Assembly (NCBI RefSeq): GCF_030867145.1
Contig: NC_134414.1
Location: 70,314,814-70,378,813 of the forward strand
Source of the DNA: Opisthocomus hoazin
Lineage: Eukaryota > Chordata > Aves > Opisthocomiformes > Opisthocomidae
Direction: 5' to 3'
DNA: 64,000 nt
Each line of letters opens with the position of its first letter. Position 1 is the stretch's first letter. The notes below the pieces were generated by a model. The model worked only from the letters and a program-made list of their open reading frames with translations, searched no databases and was not told where the DNA came from. A program made the translations under genes and the position numbers. Below, in pieces: positions 21,396 to 35,116 of the stretch.

Positions 21396-24300
21396 CTTCT
21401 TTAGCAATCATGTTTAATGAGCATTCATATAGCTTTAAAAAAAAATATTATCTCCAACCTCAGCAGCTCCAGCAAGCTGCCGCGAGGAAGCCTGAAACTG
21501 TTGTAGTGGTAACCAAATTACAGTTCCGATAATGAATCTTCGCAGGCCGTGTGGCCGGCAAGGTCGTAGGAGAGCCAAAGCAGCACCGAGCTTCCCATCC
21601 AACCCCGCTCTTTTTGTGCCTGCGGTCACTCCTGGACCTGGCCGTTCAGCCAAAAATCGACAGCGCAGCGCTGGTCTTGTTTGGTTGGTTTCATGCTTTT
21701 ATGCCGTGGATGTAAATTACTCCGTGTTTGTGATCAGCAGAGAGCTCTTCTGCGTGACGGCGCTGTCAAAGCGTTGCTGCGGCCGTTCCAGGGTGGACAT
21801 TTTTATTCTTCATGGTCACCTCATAACGTTAGCTGTGACCGAGGCGCTGCGTGTCAGATGAGCCATCCAGTTCCTCTGTCGCTTATCTTCGCGGTGAAGC
21901 TTGGTCAGGCTGGAGGCTGCAGGGGCCGACGTTCTGGCTGATTTCATCTCCTCGTCCCACTGGGGCCCTTCCCTGCCGGTGAGAAGGGGACGGGGCCAGT
22001 GGCGGGAAGGCCGTGCAAGCCAAGGGTGTGAGATCCGGTGGGTCAGGCAGGGGTCTTGTGGGAGCTTGGGAGGCTGGGGCTGGGGCTCTTTGGAACTCAG
22101 CGTTCTCTTAAAATATATAATTGGGTTGTTCTACTTCCTGGACAGTGAAACCACACCACGGAAGGCGCACTGCTCTTCCCTGACGTGCTCCAGCAGGTCC
22201 TTCTGTTGGAAGTAGGGGAGGCAAGATTCTGGGTCCAGTGGAACACGAGGCAGTTGGAGGGGCTCGGGGTTCTGCAGAGATGTACTGAAAAGCCACAAGA
22301 TGCGCCGCGTCACCTGGCGTGGGTGTTCCCTGCCAGACAGACGGACAGTGACGAGCAGAAGTCCTGTTTCACTTCTAAGCAGGCACACTGAGCGCGTGTG
22401 TGTGTGCGTCGTCGCCTTTGCAGTTGCTACAGCGCGTTGCAGTACACTGAGCCACCTTTGCCCTGGGCAAACGACCGCTCCAGATCACGTCTCCCGCTCC
22501 TGAGGCGCTTTAGGGTTGGTGTGTAATTTCTCTGCTCCCTTACCCTCCTCTCTAGAGCCTTCTAATTTTCCATTTTCCCTACGCACTGACCACTCTTCCC
22601 TGCTCCTCCCTCCCTCCACTTGCTGCTGTTGGGGCTAATCCCGACGTTTCTGGTCTTTTCCGCCTCAGCCGTTCTGTTGCCCTCCCACCAGCCGGCGCCG
22701 AGAGCGTGGATGCTTCGCAGGGTTGTACTTGGGGAAACCCCAGCGAAACTTCGCGTGAGCCAGCGCAGACACGGTTTCAAACCACAGCCCCGTTCCTGAA
22801 GCGTCTGCGTTGCTTCTGGCAGGCGTTTTGAATGTGAAGAGCCAGAAGAAAAAACAAGGGTGTGAAGGAGCGTGGTCAGAAAGCTCAGCTGAAGGTGGAG
22901 CGGTAGAGCAGTGTTTTCACTGCCCGTCAGCGAGGACGTTTCCAGGCGCTGAAGGCTGGCTGTGGTCTGCCATGCTTCAGTGTCCCGCAGAAGACAGCTG
23001 CCGGTCTGCAGAGCAGCGCGGAGTTTCGTCCCTTTCCACGTTTCCCTGCGGCTTGCGTTGTCTTCCCAGCGTGCCCGGTCACGGGCTGCAGCGCAGTCCT
23101 GCGACTGGACCCCGAGGGCTGCTGGGCCCGGCGCGGTGCCGTTTGGCAGCTCTCGTTTCAGCTGATGGGTGCAATTAATGATTTTGGTTAGCTGTGGCGC
23201 TGAGCTCTTTGTTGGTGGAAGTGAAGCCATCTCCTGTTTTACTGACAGACTGCCAAGTGCTGCAGACTGTGCAAACTTTGCTCTGGCTTTGATGTCTTGT
23301 CTAAAAAGCTGTCTTTACAGTCCTCCTTTCTTAGTTATTGGCGGTGAATTTAGTGGCCACGAGAAACTGTCATCCTTGGAGCCAGATTTTCTTAAATTGG
23401 CTTAAATTCCGCATGACAGACCAGGTAACTTGCAAGCTTACACTGCCCAGCGGGGTGACTGCTGTGACTCGGGGAGACCATCTGCAGGTTTGAGGAAACA
23501 TCTGAAACTCTCAGTGCCCCGTTCCCTGCGCAGCTGCCAGCAGAAGGCTTGGGTGAGAGGAGAGCTTAGCTAAGGCTTCCAACTCCTTTCCCGCAGGCGA
23601 GCGAGCGGCTGTCAGGTACCGTAGCACTAATACAGTACGTAAAATTTAGCCGATGTTTGCTGAGGGAGTCACAGCTCCAGCTGCAAAACGTTCCCAGCGG
23701 GACGGAGGGGGAGAACGACCGTGAGCCTGAAAGAGCGGAGCAAAGCATCTGTTTCAACCATTGCGTCACCTGAAAGCATCCCAATTAAGCAGAACTGCCG
23801 TCTCTGTTAAGCAGCAGCAACCCTGGCCATGTCTATCATTAGGTTTAAGCAGGTTTCTTACCAATTAAGTGCAGTTGCTGGTTAGCTGTGTCCTAATTTT
23901 GTGGAGCGTGAAGAATAAATACAATTGAATCGGGCTGCTCCACCGGTCTTGTTTTTTGGTAGGGTATTTTTAGTCAATATTTTAAATTGCGATAACAATG
24001 AGAGAAAAAATATTGTAAACTGTTTCGCAGAATATAATACAAAAAAGTTCTCAGGACTAGAAATGCTTCAGAACAAATTTGAATATCCCTGGAGTGCGTT
24101 CTGTTGCTTTAGCCACGCTCACTACCACCCGCGTGGCCTGCTTGCTCTGGGTACGTTAAAAAAAAAACAACCCTGGTGCTGCCCATAGCTCAAAAGAGCA
24201 AATAATTTCTCACTTCTGAGTATCAAAAGAGGTGCGAATATTCCACGTAATATCAAAAAGTAATCAAGGTAACAACGCTTCACGCAGCCGCTTCCTCTCC

Positions 24301-27270
24301 CGGGTGTTCGTGAAGTCGCAGATGCAACGAGCAGGAGGAACGACGCATGACTGAGGAGCACCGGCGCAAACGGCACTTGTGTAGGAGGTGCGGAGAGACA
24401 GGACGAAGGTTTTCTCCTGAGCTTGGGGTGCCTGGATTCCTTTTCCCAGGAAGAATTTCTTGTTGGTGGTAGAGTCAAAACCAGCTGAGGTACCCCTGTC
24501 CCCTCTCGCAGCGGGGGAGCCTGGTCGGGGACCAGGACCGGTGCGTGGGGGGCCGCTGGCTCTCCCCATCGCCGGCTTCTCGGGGTCGGTGTGTGGAGCC
24601 CGATGGCTGGGCTGCACTGATCCTTCCACTCACCTCACGAACAGCTGTGCCGAGGGCGGCTGGAAGGAGGCGAAAGGCGCTTACACCAAACTTCTAAAAA
24701 CAGGTACCGGCCTTTAAATGTCCAGCTCTTACCTGAGAAGCGTAAGTGAATGTGGTGGCTTAGCAGCCTGGAGAGGGACTGCTGGCTTTGCTGCCCTCCC
24801 TGAAACAGCTCGGCAGTTCCACGACCCGTTTTTAAAGATTTTGCGTGCTGTCTGTCTGACGTAGGGTGATGGGTCCTCGGATGCTGCAGCGTGGAAGTAA
24901 TCCCGGGGAGATGCTCCGTCGAAGTCAAATCCCTTTCAGTTGTTGGGGTGAAAATCTAACCTGCGTCCAAACCTTAGGTAACTAGTGAAGCAGGGAGCAA
25001 AAAACACGTCTGAAATGGCAGAATGCCTTGCAGTACAGCAATTTGAGTTTATGTCTGGCTGTGCTGTGAGCACCACGCGCCAGTGCGCTGAGTCTGTGCC
25101 CTAAAAACAAGTTTCGAGGCAATTCCTCAGGCTGTTCATCAAACGTAGTCCTGTGGATATTGGCAGTAAGGTTCGTTTTTAAGCCGCTTTGTTACTTTTA
25201 TTTTCAATCGCTCACTTCAGTAAGTCAGCCTTCCCATACGGCCGTCGGCCGAGACTGAGGGCTGGAAGGGGCTGTGCGGGAGCTGCAGAAGATGCAGGCA
25301 GCAGGTGACTTCACGCTGGTGGGACGTGGGGTGTCCACACGAGCGCTGGCTGAACTGGGCCTGAACTTCTGCTTCGTGCTTTGGGGAAAGCATCCCGATG
25401 CAAAGAAAATGGAGTGATCGCTTGCGTCTGCCTCGCCGACTGGTCAGGTAAGGCCCAAAGAGATTAACATAGCTAGGGCTGGGGAGTCAGCGTCGTAAAA
25501 AACCCTATATATATATATATATAATTAAAATAAACTTGGATCTTTTAGGTGAATCTTGTAAAAGTTGGGTAAGACAGATAGAGTCACCTTTATACTCTCA
25601 CTTTATGAAGAATTAATGAAGTTTAAATGACTGCTGTCCCCTCGGTGCTGTGCATCCCGAACTCCCTCATCACACAATACACTTCACTAGTTCGATATTT
25701 TTTTTTCAAAATAAATCAAACTTGCAAAAAGAAAAGGTTTTTAGTGATAAGGATGAGAAACCCAAGTGAATTGTGCATAAATGATTTACCTGCATACAGA
25801 AAGGAATGTTTTGCTATGTTAATTAAAAGATACATATCAGGGGACTTCTCTGCCTGCCAGCCTCCTCTCTCCCTGAGATTTGCATGGTTTCATCCGAAAT
25901 AAAATGCTCCTTTCTCATAATAGCTTCTTCAGTCTTATAACTTTGGGAACAGACAATTTATTGAGAGCCGTAGCAGTAAAAGACGAATTGTTAGATGCAT
26001 GTTCCGCGCAGTGATTTTATTCAGCAACTGAAAGATTAAGGGCAGCTCTTTCAGGAAAGTCCCCTGGGTGTGAATGCTTTAGTTTGTAGGTGTCCCTGGA
26101 GGACACTGAAAGTAGAGGGAAATAATGCAACATGTCTTAAACTTTAATCAAGTCTAACCTATCGTCACAGTTACTTAAAAACTGTGATCGTGATCGTATC
26201 GTTTTGGTATAGTGGCACCACAGAAGGGAACTGATTGTTTGAATGCCCTGGTTTTGCATTTCCATGCTTTATCAGGATTTGATTTGTCTCAGTTTTTTAT
26301 CTGCTGACCCTATTCTGCTTGGATGGGAGACAGCTTCAAGAAGACAAAAGTAATCTTTTTAAATTAAAATTACTGGTACTGCTCTTAATCTTTGTTATTC
26401 ACACTCATATATTTGGGGGGGGGATATAGAAAGTGTCATGAGAGCTCGTTTATGCTGGGCCCTTAGAATCAACCAAAAGAAACCTTTACAAATGGAAGAG
26501 AGGGACTTGTGAAGAGTGGAAATCAGGCTGCAATACCAAGGTAAACAGCTGGACTTCGATATCAAAAGTAATCCTTCCCGGGCCATAAAAGATTTAAAGG
26601 AATTCTGTCTAAATAGCTTCAAGGGAAATAGAGCATCAAATTTCCTGAAAAGATAAACACAAAGTATGTGACACCTTTGCACTTCTGCTAGTTTTGATGG
26701 AAGGACTGGAGGCTGTTACGTGCAGAGGCAGTGGTAAGATCTTGCAAGGCCAGCAGTGTGTGATGCCGTGTGAGAGAATATTGAAGAACTGTGAGCAGTG
26801 GGTTGCCAAGGTGTTGTATCCCCTACAGATGCTGTTTTACAGGAGGCACCGCTGGCCGGGAGGTATCGCCCGCGTCCACAGGGGTTGCAGGGAAGCCAAA
26901 GAACCTTCTTTGTGCAAATTGGAGGCCAAGGGTCCGTTTACTGTGTCCGACAGAGCAGAAGTGGGCAAAAGTAGATTTGACCTCAACTCACTCTCAAGCA
27001 CTGGCTAAGCAAGCTTCTCAAAAAAGCACAAGTGTTAACTCCCATGAGTAAACCATAAGTATTATCCATAGGTAGTGGAGGCAAATGTCAGATGCTCGTA
27101 TTTCAGGAAATATTTCAGACGTGGAGAGATCTGCTATCTAATGCTGCTGGCGTGTAAAAGGTGAAAACAAAGGAACTTCTGGAGGACTAGTTGAAAAGGT
27201 TTGGACCAAACCTCAGGAAGAAGAGGTGCGTATTTGTTTGTAAAACTGATGGAAATCTTGCTTTCAATGT
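21396..27270. other. Intergenic region downstream of ING1; no gene recognised
   Basis: About 5.9 kb with no recognisable exon, RNA gene or known repeat. There is a (TA)n microsatellite at about 25506-25523. A 222-codon minus-strand frame at 22562-23230 is the longest non-repeat frame here, but has no domain, low-complexity composition typical of chance, and unclear flanking signals. The 22.5-23.2 kb stretch is somewhat GC-richer than its surroundings. Confidence 0.6.
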
Positions 27271-27302
27271 TTCATATTCTGTGATTCTGTGATTCTGTGA
27301 TT
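27271..27302 (+). repeat. Orphan CR1 tail octamers
   Basis: Seen: about three copies of ATTCTGTG in tandem, the CR1 3' tail motif, with no CR1 body immediately to the left. A separate CR1 copy begins roughly 30 bases to the right. It could be a CR1 insertion truncated to almost nothing, or a relic whose body has decayed. Confidence 0.6.
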
Positions 27303-27330
27303 TAACTTTGGGAGGTTTCATTGTCTCATG

Positions 27331-27785
27331 AACATGAGGATGGTGAGGGGACTGGAGCATCTCCCCTACGAGGAGAGGTTGAGGGAACTGGGCTTGTTCA
27401 GCCTGAAGAAGAGAAGGCTGTGAGGGGACCTTATAAATGCCTACAAATATCTGAAGGGTGGGTGTCAGGAGGATGGGGCCAAGCTCTTTTCAGTGGTGCC
27501 CAGTGACAGGACAAGGGGCAATGGGCACAAACTGAGGCACAGGAAGTTCCATCTGAACATGAGGAAGAACTTCTTCCCTCTGAGGGTGACGGAGCACTGG
27601 AACAGGCTGCCCAGGGAGGCTGTGGAGTCTCCTTCTCTGGAGATATTCAAGACGCGCCTGGACAAGGTCCTGTGCAGCCTGCTGTAGGTGACCCTGCTTC
27701 GGCAGGGGGGTTGGACTAGATGACCCACAGAGGTCCCTTCCAACCCCTACTATTCTGTGATTCTGTGATTCTGTGATTCTGTGAT
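27331..27785 (+). mobile_element. CR1 LINE 3' fragment, young subfamily
   Basis: Seen: plus orientation, from AACATGAGGATGGTGAGGGG through GACTGGAGCATC and GAGAAGGCTGTGAGGGG to the ORF2 C-terminus ([19 protein letters not shown]...[16 protein letters not shown]), a short 3'UTR (GGTTGGACTAGATGACCC) and four ATTCTGTG octamers at the end. One early stop interrupts the frame (at CTGTGAGGGG). The last 64 codons are still open. It is nearly the same as the antisense copy at 53288-53577. Confidence 0.93.
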
Positions 27786-28644
27786 CCTTTCTAACCTAGG
27801 GCTTTTCGAGATCGATTTCTCGCTTGAAGTAAAAACTAGAGACACAGGCTCAAGTATGCTCTGCAAGTTGCTCCGCTGTATGCTGGACTTGGTCTTTCTG
27901 GACAGCAGAGATTCTCCCCCGGTGAAAATACAGGTAAGGCATCTCTGCTCCATACCAAGCAGCTGCTGGAGGCTGTTTTATCAGCATCTTGCACACATCT
28001 TACTGGTCAACAAAGTTTTTTGCCTCTGGGGTCTCTGCACTTATTCTTACGGAAACCACCTAGGGCACGTCCTTCTGGTAGACAGACAAGGAGCTCTACA
28101 CACTTTCTTCTTTGCATTCTTTTTGAAGGGGGTGGTGCAGAAGGGTGTCACACACAGGGTGAGTGGATGTGTTTCATTCTCTGCAATATACCAAATGAGT
28201 CTTTGAAAGCTTATATATAATCTTCTTACTTGTCAATTACTGCTAATGGACAGTCTGTGGTAGCATGGATTGGGAAATTCTGTATGTGTCTGTGGAACAA
28301 GGTCATGGTAGTAACTACAGAGCCACTTCTCCTCGTCCAGCACTGTTGGAACTTGGACTGGCTTTAGGGGACAGAGCTGGGTTTCTGCTATAGATTGCTA
28401 GAAGATTGGGATTCCCCGCAGCCAGCTGTCTGAAGAGAATTTCCCTTCACAGGGATATGAACATTTCTCATTCTGCCCCCCCCCCCCCAATAATTTTAGG
28501 TGAACTGAGATGATCAAGATGCTGACCACAGGACAGAGGTGAAAGGACTGTGCAGAAGTTGTCCCGGGTGTGCAGATGACTGCTTGTATGTAGCATAATT
28601 TGGAAAAGATTGTTACATATGATTGCCTTTTAAAAAAGCCAAAA

Positions 28645-29290
28645 GGACAATCTGGGGAGCTACGGGCAGGTCAGCCTCACCTCGGTCCCTGCGGAAATCA
28701 CGGAGTGAGTCCTCTTGGAGCACATTTCTAGGCACCTGAAGACGGTGAATGAGAGCCTTTGGCCTGGCATTACCAAAGGCAAATTGTACCTCACCAGCCT
28801 GTTCGCCTTTTGTGATAAAATGACTGGATTTGTGAATGAGGGGAGAGCACTGGATCTCATTCGCTTCAGCTATAACGTGGTGGGTGCCATTCACTTCAGC
28901 AAGGTTTCACTGTTGTCTCCCATAATACTCATACACTTAAGCTGGGATCTTGCAGTCTGGATGGGTGGACAACTAGATGGGTAAGCAACTCTTTGGATGG
29001 TGGAGCTCAGAGGGTCGTGGTTAATGGGTCACATACCTTCCTCCTGGGAGCTGGTAGCAAGCAGAGTACTGCGGGTCTGTCCTGCGGCCTCTCCTGTTCA
29101 ACACCATTGTTGGGGAACTGGAGGAAGCTGTGAAGGGCTCTCCTGTCCAGGTTGCCAGTGACACCAAACTGGGACGGCGGTACCAGTCAGTAGCTCAATG
29201 CTGGGGCTGCCATCCGGAGGGACCTGGGCGGGCTGATGTGGGTGGCCGACAGGAGCCTTTTGCAGTTCAGCAAGGACAGCTGAATCTGTG
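28645..29290 (+). mobile_element. CR1 LINE fragment from the reverse-transcriptase region, decayed
   Basis: Seen: stretches such as AATCTGGGGAGCTACGGGCAGGTCAGCCTCACCTCGG (reading roughly as the GNYRPVSLTS part of CR1 RT), TGGATCTCATTCGCTTCAG, CCTGTTCAACACCATTG and GTTGCCAGTGACACCAAACTGG appear in the order of CR1 ORF2. The frame is broken by several shifts and stops, and the catalytic FADDTK segment is replaced by a VASDTKLG-like sequence. It lacks the CR1 3' end. Confidence 0.7.
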
Positions 29291-30448
29291 CAGCTCTCCA
29301 GGAGTCCACAGCAAAACACCCGCTAACTCTTATTTCAGGCATAAGAATCCACTGAAGCATTGGAGGCAAGTTTGTTGCTTTGTCCACTGGGATCAGCACT
29401 ATAAAGAAAAAGTAAATAAGCAGAGTAACCCTATTAACCCATCCTTAACCGGTCCTGACACAAGTTCACAGCTCTGGAGTCTTGTAGGGTGATTTTTTTT
29501 TTTTTTTTCATGGAAAAGGGTATTCCACGGTGATTTCTTTTCTGTCAAATACAAACCAAGGAAAATATATCACCAGCTTTCCTAAACATTTTCCTTAACC
29601 TGGGTGCAGGAGAAGGGAGTCCCTGGATTATATAATTTATCTGAAGATTTATGTTTTGGTTTTGCTTTGCCTCAGGTAGGTTCCCAGCTCCCCATGTCTG
29701 GTTTATGATCAATTTTAGACAAATTGAAAACCTGACATCTATTTTTGGCTGCTGTTTTTTTATTAGTACTTTAGCACCTGAATATGAACAGAGCTGGTCG
29801 AAATGCTCCCAGTGGTAGGAGAAAGTTTGATGCCAGAAAGCAAGATGAAGCTTTTGACGAAAAGGATGGGAGAGAACAGCATAAAATTGCGCAGAGGCCT
29901 ATGTTGTGGGTCAGGAGCTGGTGCCTCTGCCACCTTGTCCTCTGTGCAAGGCGTGACCTCCCAAGCCGGTATGGCCGTGTTCGCTGGGAGGCATGTGGCT
30001 GGGCACAGTGGCAGTACCGCACCTACCCAAACTACGCGGGTGTTACAGGCTCTGGGGAGAAAGGAAGCTTCTCCTGCAGAGCTGATCCCGGTCCGAGAAA
30101 CTTGTATGGGATGTCATCTGCCCCAGCGCACAGACTTCATGTCCTGGGGCCTTGAAGTGAAAGGCTCAAGCACTGACCACGTATGGCCACAGTTGCGTGC
30201 CACAGTGTATACGAGAAGTGGGGAGGTCCCCTGTAACAGGTTAGCTGTTTTTGCGACTTCTGCAATTATTTAGCCCAAAGCAAGACCAACTGGTTCTCTT
30301 GCAGATACTGGAAGCCTACTGTAAGCAGCAAGAGTGAAGATGAGCCCAAGGAACGGGTGTTACTGTAGAACTGGGAACTGGGACTAAACTGTCATTCACA
30401 TGCACAAGCACGATTCCCACCGATTTCATATCTCACATCTTGAATGTT

Positions 30449-30602
30449 TCCCCATCCCTGGAAACATTCAAGACCAGGTTGGACAGGGCTCTGAGCAACC
30501 TGATCTAGTTAGTGGTGTCCCTGCTCGCTGCGGGGGGGTCGGACTAGATTACCTCTAAGGGTCCCTTCCGACCCAAAACTTTCTATGATTCTATGATTCT
30601 GT
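30449..30602 (+). mobile_element. CR1 LINE 3' end fragment
   Basis: Seen: CCCATCCCTGGAAACATTCA, GGTTGGACAGGGCTCTGAGC and TCCCTTCCGACCCAAAAC, ending in TTCTATGATTCTATGATTCT. It is the last ~150 bp of a CR1 copy in plus orientation, of the same older subfamily as 4421-4697. Confidence 0.9.
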
Positions 30603-33600
30603 CTCTGGCCATCTACATGCATAATGGCTTATCTCCAGGTCCATGCCATCCTTCCAATCCTTCCGTGCCCAATTCTGCTGTCAGATGAACCCCTACAGCT
30701 TTTACCAAAGCCAACTGGAATTTCAAATATATTTTACATGATAGTCTAAGCCAGTAAGTCTTGTTTTCACAAGATCCAGCACAAGTGGGGATTCATTTTG
30801 TTGTAATAGTGGGTCTTGATTTTTCCTAAGGTTCCCATGATGCGTATGTTGCCAGGCTTTTATGGGACTGGACGCATTAAATTTCTTCATATGATTCCCT
30901 CTGTCACTATGGAATGTCTTGCCCACAGTAACTGGGTGAGTGCAGACTGGCCAGTCAAACCATGGGGAAAGTACAGGACCAATTCCTAAATATACCAACG
31001 TGGAAAATAAAGTGGTGTTTGTAAGCTGGAATTGCTAGTTAAAATGTTAAAAATACAAATATAATAGGATGATAGCAATTTAAAAATCTAAGTATTTAAA
31101 AAAGGGCAGAATCAAAGATTGAAGTCAAGGCAGATAGATAACTTGAGACATTCGTATCAAAAAAACTTGTCTCTGCTCGTGTCCCATCACCTACCAGAGC
31201 AAAGACCTGTTTACATTCACCTGCCTGACATCAGATTAACTTCCAGTATCGGCATCAAAACCTCTCCAGCTATCACTGTGTTGTGACCCAAGCCCTAGGT
31301 TTCCTACCGTGAAAGACCAGATGTGACCGTGCCAAGCCGCCGTGCTCAGGCATCCCCGCCCCGCTTCCCGCGCCGCCGTCCAAGGCAAGACAGCCACCCC
31401 TCTGCTGTGGTTTTGCAGGTTTTTTCTGCTAAAACCGGGCTTGCCTGCGGCACACACCGGGCCCGCGGAAGCCCCCGTTCCCATGCAAAGGTAAGGGAGG
31501 GTCTGGAGACAAGCGAAGGGAAAAGCTTTTGGCCACCCCCAGCCCCTTCCTTGGGGCCACCCACGCTCTCCTTCGCAGCAGCCGGATGAGTACGCATAGG
31601 TGAGGCGCGGTGACAGGAGTACGCCGAGCAGCAGCCCTATCACACGTCTCCCTGCCGCTGCCCCGGCAGACCGCGTGTCGGTGTCGCCGGGGGATGAGCT
31701 GGCCCTTTCAGCAGGAGAGCGAAGGGATGGCGTTAGCAGCGAGGGCGCCGGCGTCAGCAGCGAGGGCCGCCTTGCCTGCCCGTTGTGTGGGAACGAGACC
31801 TGCCAGGGTCACACCTCGCTCAACCTTAGGGAAGCTGCGAAACAAAAGAGATAGCTAGCAGCTAGTGGCAAAGAAAGAGAGGGGAAGAAAGGGAGGTTAA
31901 TAAAAAAAAACTCTAGGAAGGGAAAGTTGTAGAAGGATGCTGCAGCAGGGCTGTCAGAACAACCTGGGCAAACCCCGCTGATTTCAGCCTTTATCCAAAC
32001 CTCCGCAGTACGCGTCTCTGTCATGCGAGAGAGAAATTCCTTCGTGCCAGTTAAGGAGGAGTCCTCGTATCCTTTACAACAGAGAAGCACCCTCTAAATG
32101 GTGAGAGGCTGCAGCTGTACTACAGTGCATGGAGCCCCAAGGATTATCCTTCCCTTTTTCCCTTAGGGTTTGTCTCCGTCCCGCTTTAGAAAGGCACCGT
32201 GGGGCTCCAGAGAGGATGCTGCGTGTTTCCGAGCACTCACTTGGCTCTTCTCCGGGCTCACGAGCTCCCGAGGCTGCTGCTGGTACCGCCGCTCCCCGCA
32301 GTTCAGCTGCCTGAGTGAACGTCACCTTTCCTCCACACCGGCTTTATGCGGATGCAGCAGCTGTGGAGAGAGGCAGCAGCAGGAAAAAAAATCATTTAAA
32401 CAGCCTGCTGGAGTGGATTCCCAGCCCCTTGTCTGTGCTCACCGCCGGGTATCACGCAGGCCAAGCGCTGCCTACCGGTCTTCACCTGAGCTGGGCTACC
32501 CAAGGCACAAACTAAGGAGGTGAAGGCCAGCGGCCATAGCACCCCTGGGACGCTGGTGTCTTCCCAAGCGGGAGCTCTGGGGCTCGGGAGAGCCGCTGTG
32601 CCGGGTGCCCAGGCGCGGTGCCAGCCGGTTCAGCTGGGCGCCGCGGCCGGTAAGCCGTGTGGCTGCCAGCCAACTTGCTGTGGCACGAGGGACGCTTTGC
32701 TTCAAAAGTGACGTTTCGCTCTGTGGTACGCCTGGAGCACCAGCAAGCTGCTGTCGAGCCAGAGCCCTTCGCAGAAGCGTTAGACATGGAGACGTGTGCC
32801 CGAGGGCTGGTGGCAACCTTCGTTCTTGGTATCAGGGTCCTCCTTCTGTGGCTCCCCGGCCCCTGTCCCCCCACGTGGTGGGCACAGCTCAGCTGGCTTT
32901 GGCCCCGTGCAGTAGGGTATCTTCAGGTGACCCATAGGCCCTTATGAACCACGTCTTTAATTTTTTGGGCTGGGTGGCAAGGAGACAGGCCAGAAGGAGA
33001 GCTGACTGTCAGATCTTTTCCCTTAATTTCCCGCTTCAGCTCTCCCCGCCCCCTCTGCGCCCACAAGGCAATGGCGATCTGCAAGTTGGCAATCCCCAGC
33101 CCAGTGGGACTGATCTACTGGTGCATCCCCGTAAACAGTTTGTACAGGTTTTCTTTGTCTGAACAAGGTATTACGTAGGTTTTCCCTTTCTTAGAAATAA
33201 GCAATTCAGCAAACAGGCAGGATTAGGAGTGCTTTAATGAAATGTGTACGGGCTGGGGTTTGTCTGAACAGCCAGGTCCCCCTTTGAATATTGATGTTCT
33301 TGGTCCAGCTCCACTCAAGCAGTTTCTTTCACGCCTCTACCTCTTTCTTCCTCTGCATTGTGCTAGGAAAATAAAATTTAAAAAATATTAGTGGTGTCAG
33401 GACAAATGAAATCCACTATTTTTAGAAGAGTTGAAAAATATCAGTGCTTTTTTTAAAGACCAACAACTTGTTATCTGAGAATTTCTGTGTGATCTGGAAA
33501 AATAAGTTTACCTTTCCCCACCCCTAGATAAAAGTGAAGGCTGAAGTACAGAGGTAGTGTTGATGTATTTGGGGTGGCGCAGCAAGCTGATGGGAGGCTG

Positions 33601-35061
33601 TGGATGGAGAAAGCTGGGAACCTGTAGCCCATTCAGAGGAGGGCAGAGCAGAAGAAAGCTTATGTTTTGGCAGCCAACGTATTTTTAAATGGGACTGTTG
33701 TTACTTTTTCCCTGTATCTTGAGGTTTGGCTAAAATATATACATATTTCCAATTTAAAATACTGTTTAGCAAGCAAGACGATTGCAGAAAGGATTGGCCA
33801 GCAGCCCTAGGGAGTGATGCCCTCTCCCTCAGCCTAGGGACAGTTTTCTCCACGCACGCTGTCCAGCCTGCCCGGTACAGGCAGCCATCGCCTGCCTTCC
33901 TCACGTGGCGGTGGCCAGGCTCTGCTGCGAGCAGCGACGCTGTGGCACGAGGCACCCAGGGGAATCCGCACCCGACTGAGCTCCAATCTTCAGTTATTTA
34001 TGATCTGGCCTCAAGCTTGAGCTGCCAGTCCCTACTCAGACGCCTCTGTAGCTTCGCTGTTACGACTGCTCCTCTGGAGCCTTTTATTTGCCTCATTCAT
34101 ATCCTCAGGGAAGCTGCTAAATTAAAATAAGTTCTGTAAACTCCATAGATAATATACATCTTCAGTGACACGGCCTGCAGCTTTTATTGGAAATCGTTTT
34201 ATATCTAAATACAGATTCTTTTTTGTACATGGTTCCTTGCCACTAGCTCAGTTATGGAGAGGCTATTGCTGAGGCAATAATTTTCTCATACACCCGTTTA
34301 TGATTTTGCTCCTTCAGCTCGTAGGAGGAGAGTCACTGCCTGAGAAGGGCATTCAGAGCCAGGTGCCCAGCTTGAAAGCGCCCTGCATTTTTGGTACAGG
34401 GAGAAGGTGAAACAGGAATTGCTGGATGAAATTCCCTGATTTGTGCTGTGCAGAATTCACAGGGAGAATTCAGAGGGATTTCCCCCAGCATTACTTTTAA
34501 TCAGTGACGTTTTTTTCACCCCCCTGCTTTCTGAGTTAGCAGCATATGGGGCAGGTGTTTGGTGTTTGACCATGCCTGCAAATAGTGACTACTAGATGCA
34601 GTCTTGCTGTTTGCTGGCACCACAGAGGCACGACAAAGAGCCCGATCCGCACTTCTACATGTCCGACCACATCGGGGGTCCTGCCAAGAGCAGGCAAGAA
34701 AAAGGTACTGACTGCTCAAGGTACCACTTTTTAATACGCTTCCCAGTTCTTATACAGCAGAGCGATGTAGGAAAGACCTTAGCCTGGAGACCTGTGATCC
34801 CAAGAGCAGTTACGAGCTTGGGGACGTGGTTTCACAGGACGGTCAGGCCAGAGCTGTGCCTCTTAGAGCTGGGATCAGACCTGCCAGCGACCAAGCAGCA
34901 CAAGTCTCTGCTCCCGTCTAGAGCTCCATTTCTGGCTCAAACGTCTTCCAGAAATGTTGCCAGGGTGGCTCTGAGATGCCAGAGGCTGTGACCAATTGTG
35001 CGAAAGCCACTGGTGCCTCTGCTGTGCCCAGTCACCAGCTCCATCTTGCACCTCCTCAGCG

Positions 35062-35116
35062 GACTCAACAATCTTAAGGGCCTTTTCCAACCTAAACGAT
35101 TCTATGACCCTATGGT
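35062..35116 (+). mobile_element. CR1 LINE extreme 3' end
   Basis: Seen: AATCTTAAGGGCCTTTTCCAACCTAAACGATTCTATGACCCTATGG, only the terminal ~50 bases of a CR1 copy in plus orientation. Confidence 0.7.
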
